A stretch of 64,000 bases of DNA from Rhodocyclales bacterium (GTDB lineage: Bacteria; Pseudomonadota; Gammaproteobacteria; Burkholderiales; Rhodocyclaceae): the NCBI GenBank assembly GCA_016183655.1, contig JACPEH010000023.1, positions 1 through 64,000 of the forward strand. The letters run 5' to 3'. Both the position numbers and the translations under genes were made by a program. Positions 18,049 through 26,921 of the stretch are shown here, piece by piece. Under the pieces are notes generated by a model. That model saw only the letters and a program-made list of their open reading frames with translations. It was not told the origin of the DNA and did no database searches. Each line of letters opens with the position of its first letter. Within the stretch, counting starts at the first letter, position 1.

Positions 18049-19644
18049 TCATAGATCGTCAATCTGCCCCGCATCCAAAAACCGCTCCGCATACCTCAGA
18101 TACACCTTTTGGCGGACAAACACGTCAAAGAGGTCCGGATCGATGTGCCCCCCCTCGGCAAACTTGCGCAAAATCCCCAGCGCCTCCGAGAGTTTCATCG
18201 GCGGCTTATACGGCCGGTCCTTCGCGGTCAGCGCCTCGAAGATGTCGGCGATGCCCATCACCCGCGCCTGCACCGACATCTGCTCGCGCGTCAGGCCGCG
18301 CGGGTAGCCCTTACCGTCCATCCGCTCGTGGTGGCCGCCGGCGTACTCCGGCACGTTCTTCAGGTGCTTCGGCCAGGGCAGCGATTCCAGCATCTTGATC
18401 GTAGCGACGATGTGGTAGTTGATGATCTCGCGTTCGGTAGCGGTCAGCGTGCCGGCGCGGATGGTCAGGTTCTCGACCTCGTCGACGGAGAGGAACGGGG
18501 CCGTCGTCCCCTCGGGGTCGGTCCACGAGCCGGCGGCGATCCGGCGCACGCGCTCCTGGTCCTCTGGGCGCATCGCCTCGCCGCCGACGTTGGCGCGGCG
18601 CAGGAAGGCCCGGTCGTCGTCGATCTGCTGCAGCGTCTCCGCATAGCGCCCCTCGGCATCGGCGCGCGCCTCGCCGGCGACAACCGCCTTCAGCATCGCG
18701 ATCTCGGCATCGCGCTTGAGCACCTCGAAGCGGGTGTCGATCAGGTGGATGCGGTCGAAGATGGTCTGCAGCTTGGTCGCCTTGTCCACCACGTGCACCG
18801 GCGTCGTCACCTTGCCGCAGTCGTGCAGGAGGCCGGCGATCTTCAGCTCGTAGCGATCCTTGTCGGTCATCGTGAAGCCGGCGAGCGGCCCGTCGGTGGT
18901 GTCGTTCACCGCCTCGGCGAGCATCATCGTCAGCTCCGGCACGCGCTGGCAATGGCCGCCGGTGTAGGGCGACTTTTCGTCGATCGCCATGTTGATCAGG
19001 CCGATGAACGACTCGAACAGCGTCTCCAGTTGCGTGATCAGCAGCCGGTTGGTCAGCGCCACCGCCGCCTGCGACGCCAGCGACTCGGCCAGCCGGCGGT
19101 CGGCATCGGAGAACGGGCGAACGCTGCCGTCGTCGTCGCGGGCGTTGATCAGCTGCAGCACGCCGATCACCTCGTTCTCGTGGTTCTTCAGCGGCACGGT
19201 GAGGAAGGACTGCGAGCGGTAGCCGGTGGTCTGGTCGAACTTGCGCGTCCCCGAAAAATCGAAGCCGTCCGCCGTGTAGGCATCGGCGATGTTCACCGTC
19301 TCGGCGTGGATCGCGCTGTAGGCGGCGACCAGCGAGTTGTTCGGCGCACCGTCGTCGAGGAACAGCGGCAGATCGCGGAACTTGGCCGAGATCGGTTCGC
19401 CGGTGGTGCCGCCGAAGGCGATCTTCAGCGAGTCGGTGCGCACGATCTCGAAGCGCAGGTGCTTGCCGTCGTCGGTCGTCCGGTACAGCGTGCCGCCATC
19501 GGCCTGGGTGATCGCCTTCGCCGCGAGCAGGATGTTTTCGAGCAGGCGGGCGATGTTGCGCTCGTGCGACAGCGCAGTGCCGATCGTGTTCAGCTGTTCG
19601 AGTCGGCGGAAGAGGTCCTGCAGCGTGGCATCCATGGTCGACAT
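18049..19644 (-). CDS. GAF - HD-GYP domain protein (probable c-di-GMP phosphodiesterase)
   Basis: The protein has 531 residues from ATG 19644. A GAF domain covers about 15-180 (TGYRSQSFLTVPL, GVLQLINARDD) and an HD-GYP domain about 205-525. The metal/catalytic motif is LLHDCGKVTTP and the GYP motif is HHERMDGKGYPRGL, both intact, so hydrolysis of c-di-GMP is expected. An insert of about 100 residues with charged helices separates the HD and GYP halves, longer than usual. Its GAF is visibly similar to that of the upstream ATPase, suggesting one shared ligand. It is the last gene of the eight-gene signalling operon, starting 2 bases after the ATPase stop. A second ATG at codon 4 is also possible. 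Confidence 0.92.
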   Translation of the reverse strand: MSTMDATLQDLFRRLEQLNTIGTALSHERNIARLLENILLAAKAITQADGGTLYRTTDDGKHLRFEIVRTDSLKIAFGGTTGEPISAKFRDLPLFLDDGAPNNSLVAAYSAIHAETVNIADAYTADGFDFSGTRKFDQTTGYRSQSFLTVPLKNHENEVIGVLQLINARDDDGSVRPFSDADRRLAESLASQAAVALTNRLLITQLETLFESFIGLINMAIDEKSPYTGGHCQRVPELTMMLAEAVNDTTDGPLAGFTMTDKDRYELKIAGLLHDCGKVTTPVHVVDKATKLQTIFDRIHLIDTRFEVLKRDAEIAMLKAVVAGEARADAEGRYAETLQQIDDDRAFLRRANVGGEAMRPEDQERVRRIAAGSWTDPEGTTAPFLSVDEVENLTIRAGTLTATEREIINYHIVATIKMLESLPWPKHLKNVPEYAGGHHERMDGKGYPRGLTREQMSVQARVMGIADIFEALTAKDRPYKPPMKLSEALGILRKFAEGGHIDPDLFDVFVRQKVYLRYAERFLDAGQIDDL

Positions 19645-19646
19645 CC

Positions 19647-22007
19647 CTACTTGATGCACACCGCCCGCACCTGCGCCATGTCGGTGATGCCCTGCATGAC
19701 TTTCTCGATGCCGTCCATCTTCAGCGTGCGCATGCCTTCGTTGAGGGCTTCGGCGAGGATTTCGGCAACCCGCGCCTTCTCCTGGATCAGCCTCTTCACC
19801 TGATCGGTGCCGACCAGCAGCTCGTGCAGGCCGACCCGCCCCTTGTAGCCGGTATCGCTGCAGGTCGGGCAGCCCTTTGCCTTGTACAGCGTGAACTTGC
19901 CGTCCTTGGCGTAGCGCTGCTGCCAGTCCTTGTAGACCGCCTCCATCTGCCCTTTCGGATCCTTCGCCCAGCTATCGGTGTTGCGCAACTCCTCGCTGTA
20001 CTCGTTGAGCAGTTGCTTGAGTTCATCGGGCGTCGGCTGGTAGGCCACCTTGCACTCCTTGCACAGGCGCTTGGCCAGGCGCTGGGCGAGGATGCCGAGC
20101 AGCGCGTCGGAGAAGTTGAACGGGTCCATGCCCATGTCGAGCAGGCGGATGATCGACTCCGGCGCCGAGTTGGTGTGCAGCGTGGCGAACACCAGATGGC
20201 CGGTGAGCGAGGCCTCGATGCCGATGCCGGTGGTTTCCGCGTCGCGCATTTCGCCGACCATGATGATGTCCGGGTCGGCACGGAGGAAGGCCTTCATCAC
20301 CGTGGCGAAATCGAGGCCGGCCTTCTTGTTCACCTGCACCTGGCGCAACCCCTTCTGCGTGATCTCGACCGGGTCCTCGGCGGTCCAGATCTTGGTATCG
20401 GGCTTGTTCAGGTAGCCGAGCACCGAGTGCAGCGTCGTCGTCTTGCCGGAGCCGGTCGGACCGCAGACGAAGAACAGGCCGTAGGGCTTGGAGATGCACT
20501 TGATCAGGTTCTCGTGGTTGTGCGGCGAGAAGCCCATCGCGTCGAGCGGCAGCGGCTCGCCGGCGGCGAGAATGCGCATCACCACGTCCTCGACGCCGCC
20601 GGCGGTGGGGATGGTCGCCACGCGCAGCTCGATGTCGAGCGGCCCGTACTTCTTGAACTTGATCTTGCCGTCCTGTGGCCGCCGCTTCTCCGAGATGTCG
20701 AGGTCGCACATGATCTTCAGGCGGGTGATCAGCGCGTTGCGGTAGGACGCCGGCACCTCGATGTAGTTGGACAGCGAGCCGTCCTTGCGGAAGCGGATCT
20801 GCACCTTGTCCTTGCCCGGGCGCGGCTCGACGTGGATGTCGGAGGCGCCCTGCTGGTAGGCCTCGACGATGATCTTGTTGACCAGCCGCACCAGCTCGTT
20901 GTCGGCGGCGGCGCTGATGTCGTCGGCGCCGATCTCGCCCGGTTCGCCCTCGTCGAGGTCGGAGAGCAGGTCGCCGACCGAGCCCATGTCGGCGAGCGCG
21001 CCGTAGAACTGGTCGATCTGCTTGCGGAACTCGCCTTCGGTGCTCACCCGGTAGACGATCTTGCCCTTGGGGAAGATGTTGTTGACGATGCGCGAGGCGC
21101 GGATGCGCTCCGGGTCCGGCGAGACGACGACGATCCCCTCCTGCGTTTCCTCGATCGGCAGCCAATGGTTCGCGTCGACGTATTCGCGGCGCAGGTTCTT
21201 CAGCAGGTCGATCGGCTTCACCCGGTCCGGACGGAAGGGCTCATAGGGGACGCCGAAGAACTTCGCCAGCGCCTGGCCGATCGCCGCCGGCTTGACCTGG
21301 AATTCCCTGATCAGGATTTCTTCCAGCGGCAGCCCCTTGCGTCGCGCCGAGCGCTGCGCCAGGTCGAGTTCGGCGGCGGAAATGACGGCCGCAACGACGA
21401 GGTCGTCGTACTTGCCGCGCGCCACCAGCTGCGGCTTCTGCCGCTGCGTAAACGCCACCGCCAGGGTCTGCGCCAACCCCTGTACCCCCTCCTCGGCAAC
21501 CGCCGAGAACGGCGTCCCGTCCTTGTGGTTGATCAGCTGCACGACGCCGAGCAGGTCGCCCGTCGTCGCATCGAGGATCGGCGCCACCAGCATCTGCTTC
21601 GAGCGGTAGCCGGTGCGCTTGTCGACCTCCTTGAGAAAGGCCATGTGCGGGCTGTAGCGCGCAAGCTCCGCGGTGTCATAGACGTCGTGGATATTGACCA
21701 GCTTGCGGTTCGCGGCAACGTAGCCGGCGATGCTCTGGTCGGCGATCGGCAGGCGCAGGTCCTTGAACGAATTGAGTCCGGTCTTCACCTTGGAGACGAT
21801 GCTCTGCTTGTCCTCGCCGACGGCGTAGACGGTCAGCCGGTCGCAGTTGAACAGCGTGCAGATATCCTGCGACAGTTCGAGCATGATCTCGTCGATGTTC
21901 GCCGTCGCGTGGATCTTGTTGGTGACGACCTGCAGGTTCTTGAAAAAGGCCAGGCGAGCGGCGGCGTCGTCGACACCCGGCTGCTCGATTTTGCTCGTCG
22001 TGGACAT
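19647..22007 (-). CDS. GAF - PilB/GspE-type secretion ATPase
   Basis: The protein has 786 residues. An N-terminal GAF domain spans about 15-180 (TGYRSKQMLVAPI, GVVQLINHKDG). It is followed by a GspE N-terminal domain (LARGKYDDLVVAAVISAAEL..., about 190-350) and the motor ATPase from about 390. Walker A is GPTGSGKTTT, the Asp box/Walker B region is ADPDIIMVGEMRDAETT, and a zinc tetracysteine is formed by CKECK and CPTC. Such ATPases power type IV pilus extension or type II secretion. A GAF sensor at the front is unusual. The start MSTTSKIEQ at 22007 was chosen because the open frame upstream overlaps the cNMP-binding gene. No other pilus-machine gene is in this operon. Confidence 0.9.
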   Translation of the reverse strand: MSTTSKIEQPGVDDAAARLAFFKNLQVVTNKIHATANIDEIMLELSQDICTLFNCDRLTVYAVGEDKQSIVSKVKTGLNSFKDLRLPIADQSIAGYVAANRKLVNIHDVYDTAELARYSPHMAFLKEVDKRTGYRSKQMLVAPILDATTGDLLGVVQLINHKDGTPFSAVAEEGVQGLAQTLAVAFTQRQKPQLVARGKYDDLVVAAVISAAELDLAQRSARRKGLPLEEILIREFQVKPAAIGQALAKFFGVPYEPFRPDRVKPIDLLKNLRREYVDANHWLPIEETQEGIVVVSPDPERIRASRIVNNIFPKGKIVYRVSTEGEFRKQIDQFYGALADMGSVGDLLSDLDEGEPGEIGADDISAAADNELVRLVNKIIVEAYQQGASDIHVEPRPGKDKVQIRFRKDGSLSNYIEVPASYRNALITRLKIMCDLDISEKRRPQDGKIKFKKYGPLDIELRVATIPTAGGVEDVVMRILAAGEPLPLDAMGFSPHNHENLIKCISKPYGLFFVCGPTGSGKTTTLHSVLGYLNKPDTKIWTAEDPVEITQKGLRQVQVNKKAGLDFATVMKAFLRADPDIIMVGEMRDAETTGIGIEASLTGHLVFATLHTNSAPESIIRLLDMGMDPFNFSDALLGILAQRLAKRLCKECKVAYQPTPDELKQLLNEYSEELRNTDSWAKDPKGQMEAVYKDWQQRYAKDGKFTLYKAKGCPTCSDTGYKGRVGLHELLVGTDQVKRLIQEKARVAEILAEALNEGMRTLKMDGIEKVMQGITDMAQVRAVCIK

Positions 22008-22018
22008 GGTTTTCCGGT

Positions 22019-23074
22019 TCAGGGATGGCTGGTCGCGCGCAGCCCGCCTTCGAGCCAGGCGGCGCGATAGCCGTGCTGCGAGAGGATGAAGGCCGCCGCC
22101 GAACTGCGGCGGCCGCTCTGGCAATAGACGATGTATTCCTTGTCGGTCTCGAGCGGGCCGATGGCGTTGCGGATTTCGTTGAGCGGGATGTTGATCGCCC
22201 CCGGCAGGCGGTCGTGCTGGAACTCGGCCGGGAAGCGCACGTCGAGCCACACCGCGCCGGCCGCCACCCGCCGCTCCGCCTCGGCGCGCGATACGCGCTT
22301 GAGCAGCGGCTCGCGCAGCAGCTCGATGAAATCCTGCTTGCCGAGCCGCAGCAGCACGCCGTTGGTGCGCATCGTCACCGTCGCGTTGCGCTGGCCGCCG
22401 GCGACCAGCGATTCCTCGCCGAAGGCGTCGCCGCCCTTCAGTTCGGCCAGCGACAGGGTCGCGCCGCCGACGCAGCGGGTCACGTCGCAGCGGCCGGACT
22501 CGATCAGGTAGTAATACTCGCCTTCATCGCCTTCGCGCAGCACCACGTCGCCGGCCTTGAGGCGAATCCGTTCGAAGCGGCGCAACAGCGCATCGATGTT
22601 GGACGGCGGCAGTGCGGCGAAGGCGCCGGAGGTCAGGATCTCCATCCGGAAGGCGCCGGACAGTGTCCGCCAGTCGGTGCTTTCGGCAACATCGTTGCCG
22701 TTGACCTGCGTGCTCAGCTGGTCCCAGGTCAGCATGATGTCGAGCAGGTGCTCGTCGACCCGCAGCAGCTCGACATCGGTGATCGCGCGTACGGCGGCGC
22801 AGCGCGCCAGATCGCGGGACAGCGGCCGCAGGGCAGCGTCGCAACCGCCGACGACGACCTCGACCATGCCGTCGGCGTGGCTCAATTTCAGCTCGCCGGA
22901 GACCAGGTAGACGGCCTCGCCGTCCAGCCCGTGCAAACGGAACGGATCGCTGCCGCGCGGCACCGATTCGACACGGCAGACGCCGGCCAGCTCGCGCAAC
23001 CGTTCCGACGACAGCGAGCCGAGCGGCTCGAAGGCCTGCAGGCGTTCCGGGGTCAGCAGCTTCGTCTCCGCCAT
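22019..23074 (-). CDS. Cyclic-nucleotide-binding - rhodanese protein
   Basis: The protein has 351 residues. A first, weak cNMP-like domain covers about 15-135. A second, well-kept one covers about 150-265, with GDVVLREGDEGEYYYLIESG and the phosphate-binding cassette FGEESLVAGGQRNATV, whose Glu and Arg are the cAMP-contacting residues of CRP-like domains. A rhodanese domain fills about 268-351, with active-site loop YCQSGRRSS carrying the catalytic Cys. There is no helix-turn-helix, so it is not a transcription factor. It starts 1 base after the phosphodiesterase stop and ends 11 bases before the ATPase start. It probably reads the cAMP made by the cyclase encoded at 23862-26105 (inference). 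Confidence 0.88.
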   Translation of the reverse strand: MAETKLLTPERLQAFEPLGSLSSERLRELAGVCRVESVPRGSDPFRLHGLDGEAVYLVSGELKLSHADGMVEVVVGGCDAALRPLSRDLARCAAVRAITDVELLRVDEHLLDIMLTWDQLSTQVNGNDVAESTDWRTLSGAFRMEILTSGAFAALPPSNIDALLRRFERIRLKAGDVVLREGDEGEYYYLIESGRCDVTRCVGGATLSLAELKGGDAFGEESLVAGGQRNATVTMRTNGVLLRLGKQDFIELLREPLLKRVSRAEAERRVAAGAVWLDVRFPAEFQHDRLPGAINIPLNEIRNAIGPLETDKEYIVYCQSGRRSSAAAFILSQHGYRAAWLEGGLRATSHP

Positions 23075-23075
23075 G

Positions 23076-23843
23076 TCAGAACTCCAGCACCAGGTTGCTC
23101 TGCAGCATGTGCGGCTTGTAGTCGCCGATGCAGGTCGCCAGCTCGCCCATCGTCAGCTCGATCTGCCCCGGCTTGAGGTGGGTGATGTGGATCTCGCAGT
23201 CGCGTTCGAGCTTGAGCAGTTCGGCGGCCAGCATGTCCGGGCACATGTGCTTGGAGATGCGCGCCAGCCGTTCCTCGCGGTTCGAGAACGCGCACTCGAT
23301 GATCAGGTGGCGCAGATTGGCGATCTTGTTCACCACCGGCCAGAAGCGGTCGTTGACCGTCGTGTCGCCGGTGAAGACCAGGCTGCTGCTCCCCGAATCG
23401 AGATGGTAGCCGACCGCCGGCACGGTATGCTCGGCCGGCACGGCGGTGACCGTCAGTTCGCCGATCCGGTTCTTCTGGCCGACGCGCAAGGTCTTGAACT
23501 GCAGGAAGGGTGCTTCCGGCGTCGGGATTTCCGAAAAGTCGGGCCAGATCGCCCAGTTGAAGATGTGGTTCTTCAGGATCTGCAGCACCGCCTCGGTGCC
23601 ATGCACCACCAGCGGCTTGTCGCGCATGTCGCCGACGGTGTCGATCATCAGCGGCAGGGCAGCGATGTGGTCGAGATGCGTATGCGTCAGGAAGACATGG
23701 TCGATCATCGCCAGCTCGGCCATCGACAGGTCGGCGACGCCGGTACCCGCATCGATCAGGATGTCGTGATTGACCAGGATCGACGTGGTGCGCAAGTGGC
23801 GCCCGCCGATTCCGCCGCTGCAACCGAGAATTCTCGCCTTCAT
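23076..23843 (-). CDS. Metallo-beta-lactamase-fold hydrolase, class II cyclic-nucleotide phosphodiesterase-like
   Basis: The protein has 255 residues from ATG 23843. It starts MKARILGCSGGIGG, carries the metal site FLTHTHLDHIAALPLMI at about 75-91, VFTGDTTVNDRFW near 165 and LIIECAFSN near 190. The THTHLDHI..LP pattern and the order of motifs resemble class II cAMP phosphodiesterases more than lactamases or glyoxalases. With a class III cyclase immediately upstream and a cAMP-binding protein immediately downstream, removal of cAMP is the most economical role. An alternative TTG start 6 codons upstream is less likely. Specificity between cAMP and cGMP is not visible. Confidence 0.82.
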   Translation of the reverse strand: MKARILGCSGGIGGRHLRTTSILVNHDILIDAGTGVADLSMAELAMIDHVFLTHTHLDHIAALPLMIDTVGDMRDKPLVVHGTEAVLQILKNHIFNWAIWPDFSEIPTPEAPFLQFKTLRVGQKNRIGELTVTAVPAEHTVPAVGYHLDSGSSSLVFTGDTTVNDRFWPVVNKIANLRHLIIECAFSNREERLARISKHMCPDMLAAELLKLERDCEIHITHLKPGQIELTMGELATCIGDYKPHMLQSNLVLEF

Positions 23844-23861
23844 GCGCTGGCTTCCATGCAA

Positions 23862-26105
23862 TCACTTCGTCTCGAAGGTGGTGACGCCGTCCCAGCCCTC
23901 GCCCGGCGGGTGCTGGCGATAGTACGCAATGCGTTCGGCATAGAGCTGGTAGAGCTTGCAGTCGGGCGCCTGGCGCGTTAGATTGTACAGCTGCACGTCG
24001 GCCTGGTCCCAGTCCTGGGCGCGATACAGGCGGAGTACCTGCTGCCACAGCTTGAGCGCATCGAGCACATCCTTGCCGACCTCGCCGACCAGCCCCAGCG
24101 GCTCGTAGATCGCCACCGGCTCGTCCTTGCCCTTGACGCGAACCCGGTCGAGCTCGCGGAAAACGACATCCTTCACCGCTGCCCGCGTGGTTTCACCAAC
24201 AAGGATGCCGACGCCGTACTGCTTGGTGATTCCCTCCAGCCGCGAACCGAGGTTCACCGCATCGCCCATCACAGTATAGGACTGGCGCACCGGCGAGCCC
24301 ATGTCGCCGACGGTCATCGTGCCGGTGTTGATGCCGACCCCGATGTACAGTGGCTTCCAGCCGCGCGCCTTGAACGGCTCGTCCAGCTTGCGCAGCTCGC
24401 GCTGCATGTCGAGCGCGGTGAGCACCGCATGCCGCGCGTGTTCCGGGTCGGCGACCGGCGCCCCCCAGAAGGCCATGATCGCGTCGCCGATGTACTTGTC
24501 GAGCGTGCCGCGGTTGCGGCGGATCACCGCAGTCATCGCGCCGAGGTACTCGTTCATCAGGTGCGTCAGCTCCTTCGGGTCGAGCCCCTCGGAAATCGTC
24601 GTGAAGCTGCGCACGTCCGAGAACAGCACCGTCAGCTCCTCGTTGCGCCCTTCCATGCTGTAGTTTTCCGGATCCCGGCTCATCTCCTCGACCAGTTCCG
24701 GCGGCACGTACTGCCCGAACAACCCGGTCAGCTGCCGCTTGGCGCGCGACTCGACGAAGTAGCCCCAGGACATCGACAGCGCGTAGAGGGCGAGGATCAG
24801 GAGCAGCGTCGACGCCAGCGGAATGAGCAGGCCGGATTGCCACAGCACAAAATTGAGGCCGGCGGCGGCGAGCAGCACGCCGAACGACAGCAGCGACGCC
24901 TTCAGCGGCGAGAACAGCGGCAGCAGCAGCGCCAGGATGAGGCCGCAGAGGGCGACCATCAGCACCTCGGCACCGAGCACGTAGGCCGGTTTCAGCTTGA
25001 TGCGGCCGTCGAGCATGCCGGCAACCAGGTTGGCGTGGATCTCGACCCCCGGGTAGGAGGTCGCCACCGGCGTCGCCCGCAGGTCCATCAGGCCGGGGGT
25101 CGAGGTGCCGACGATGACGATCTTGCCCTTCAGCGCCTCGACCGGTAGCCGCCCGTGCAAGGCGTCGGCAATCGGCAAATAGGGGAAGCTGCCCTGCCTG
25201 CCGCGGTAGGGGATCAGCGTCGCCACCGACTCGTCCACCGGGATGCGCACCGTGCCGCGCGGCGTCGGCAGCTCCAGCCACTCCAGCCCGGCGTAATCGC
25301 GGCTGCCGGGCGCACCATCGTCGGCGTAGCCTGGAACCAGCTTCGGCATGCCGAGCAGCAGCCGCACCATCGCCAGCGACAACGACTCGTAGTAAGCCCC
25401 CTGATATTCAACCAGCATCGGCACGCGGCGCGAGATGCCGTCGAAGTCCACCAGCGGCACGAAATGGCCGGCGCTGGCGGCGTTCGTCTGGTATTCGGGC
25501 AGGTTGGCGCCGTAGCCGTTCCAGGTGGTGATGGCGAGGTTACGGCCCTTGAAGGTTCCCGGCGCCAGTACCGGTTCGGGCAGCCGGCCGCTGGTCAGCG
25601 CATTCGACATGTTGGTGAAGTAGTAGCCGAGGACCACCGGCCGCTTGGCCATCGCTTCGGCAAAGCGCCGGTCGTAGTCGAGGCTCTGGCGCAGGCCCTT
25701 CAGCGCTGACTGGTAGCCGGCATCGTCCTTCAGTTCGCGCTTGCCGATCGCCTCCAGCGATTTCAGGCCGGAACTCTCGTCCGGCTCGGCGAAGACGACG
25801 TCGAAACCGAGCACGGCAACGCCGTAATGGTCGAACAGGCGGTCGAGCAGCGTCGCCATCTTGTCGCGGCTCCACGGCCAGCGCCCGCCTTCGGCCAGGC
25901 TCTTTTCGTCGATGTCGAGGATCACCACGCGGTCGTCGACGCCGCCCGGCATGGTCAGGCGCAAGCGGGCGTCGTAGATGAAGGCGTCGATCACGCTGAC
26001 CAGCGGGATCGGGTAGAAACGGCCGGCATGGCCGAGGAAGGCGAGCATGATCGCCAGGCCGAGCAGGATCTGGATCAGGTGCTTTTTCAGGGCTGCCACG
26101 GCCAT
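23862..26105 (-). CDS. CHASE2 - class III adenylate/guanylate cyclase
   Basis: The protein has 747 residues. An N-terminal membrane helix is followed by an extracytoplasmic CHASE2 domain of about 35-330 (DDRVVILDIDEKSLAEGGRWPWSRD, in pieces), then three membrane helices at about 345-425. A cyclase domain covers about 480-640. Metal aspartates sit in VLFSDVRSFTTIS and DKYIGDAIMAFWGAP, and the transition-state region VNLGSRLEGITKQYG is present. A tail of about 100 residues ends the protein. CHASE2 senses an unknown external signal. The kinase at the head of the operon carries the same sensory domain, so both outputs may answer one stimulus. Spacing is 28 bases to the FHA gene and 18 to the phosphodiesterase. 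Confidence 0.93.
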   Translation of the reverse strand: MAVAALKKHLIQILLGLAIMLAFLGHAGRFYPIPLVSVIDAFIYDARLRLTMPGGVDDRVVILDIDEKSLAEGGRWPWSRDKMATLLDRLFDHYGVAVLGFDVVFAEPDESSGLKSLEAIGKRELKDDAGYQSALKGLRQSLDYDRRFAEAMAKRPVVLGYYFTNMSNALTSGRLPEPVLAPGTFKGRNLAITTWNGYGANLPEYQTNAASAGHFVPLVDFDGISRRVPMLVEYQGAYYESLSLAMVRLLLGMPKLVPGYADDGAPGSRDYAGLEWLELPTPRGTVRIPVDESVATLIPYRGRQGSFPYLPIADALHGRLPVEALKGKIVIVGTSTPGLMDLRATPVATSYPGVEIHANLVAGMLDGRIKLKPAYVLGAEVLMVALCGLILALLLPLFSPLKASLLSFGVLLAAAGLNFVLWQSGLLIPLASTLLLILALYALSMSWGYFVESRAKRQLTGLFGQYVPPELVEEMSRDPENYSMEGRNEELTVLFSDVRSFTTISEGLDPKELTHLMNEYLGAMTAVIRRNRGTLDKYIGDAIMAFWGAPVADPEHARHAVLTALDMQRELRKLDEPFKARGWKPLYIGVGINTGTMTVGDMGSPVRQSYTVMGDAVNLGSRLEGITKQYGVGILVGETTRAAVKDVVFRELDRVRVKGKDEPVAIYEPLGLVGEVGKDVLDALKLWQQVLRLYRAQDWDQADVQLYNLTRQAPDCKLYQLYAERIAYYRQHPPGEGWDGVTTFETK

Positions 26106-26133
26106 CGGTCCGCTCGGAATCAGAAATCGGGGA

Positions 26134-26907
26134 TCAGGTCTTCAGGAAGAATTCCATCTTGACGCCGGCGATCTCGATCACGTCGTGGTCGGCCAGCTGA
26201 TGCGCCTGCGCATCGAGCGCCTTGCCGTTGACCACCGGAAACTGCGCACCCTCGACGTGCGTGACGAAGTAGCCGTGCGGCCGCTTGGCGATCACTGCCA
26301 CCTGCACGCCGGGCTTGCCGAGCGTGGTCAATGTCTTGGTCAGCTCCAGCTCGCGCCCGGCATTGGCGCCGCTGAGGATCTGGATCGCGGCCGCCTGCTG
26401 CGGCGCCGGCGCGGCAGCGGCCGGAGACGGTTGCGCCGGGACGCCGGCCTGGGTCTCGCCCATCCCCCGAACCGGGGCGGCGGCGGCGGGAGCTGCCGGC
26501 GGCGGCGTGGGCGCCGCCGGTGCCGGCGCGGCAGGAGCGGCTTCCGGCGCCGGCCGCACCATGTTCGGACGCATGATCATCGTCTTCTCGAAATCGGCGG
26601 CATCGCCCGCTGCCGCCGTCTGGTCGGCGATGTACTTGAGCTTGTACTTGCCGAGTTCGACGACGTCGCCGTTCTTCAGGAAATGCTTCTTGACCGGCTG
26701 GCCGTTGACCAGCGTGCCGTTGGTGCTGTTCAGGTCCTCAAGGAAGGAATCGTTGAGGATGGTCACCACCGCCGCGTGCTCGCCGGAGATCGCCAGGTTG
26801 TCGATCTGGATGTCGTTGTGCGGCTTGCGGCCGATCGTCATCCGTTCCTTGCCGAGCTGAATCTCCTTCAGCACCAGACCGTCCATGGAGAGAATCATCT
26901 TTGCCAT
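26134..26907 (-). CDS. Double FHA-domain protein
   Basis: The protein has 257 residues. FHA domain 1 is near residues 5-95, with the phosphothreonine-binding set IGRKPHNDIQID, SGEHAAV and DLNSTNGTLVNG all intact. An Ala/Pro-rich linker of about 60 residues follows at about 110-165. A second, degenerate FHA-like fold covers about 175-257 (LGKPGVQVAVIAKRP, VNGKALDAQAHQL, DVIEIAGVKMEF). The protein probably docks to threonine-phosphorylated partners, including the kinase encoded two genes upstream. ATG 26907 follows a short gap after the phosphatase gene; the frame continues upstream to 27810 but only as an out-of-frame shadow of that gene. Confidence 0.92.
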   Translation of the reverse strand: MAKMILSMDGLVLKEIQLGKERMTIGRKPHNDIQIDNLAISGEHAAVVTILNDSFLEDLNSTNGTLVNGQPVKKHFLKNGDVVELGKYKLKYIADQTAAAGDAADFEKTMIMRPNMVRPAPEAAPAAPAPAAPTPPPAAPAAAAPVRGMGETQAGVPAQPSPAAAAPAPQQAAAIQILSGANAGRELELTKTLTTLGKPGVQVAVIAKRPHGYFVTHVEGAQFPVVNGKALDAQAHQLADHDVIEIAGVKMEFFLKT

Positions 26908-26921
26908 TTTCGTCCCGTCCC

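Noticed and set aside
19824..22070. Long forward-strand ORFs opposite the ATPase, kinase (27974-30520) and aspA/chemoreceptor (39318-43145) genes
   Set aside because: They are antisense shadows of GC-rich real genes: Arg/Ala/Gln/Val-rich low-complexity products with no domain, while the reverse frames carry clear motifs.
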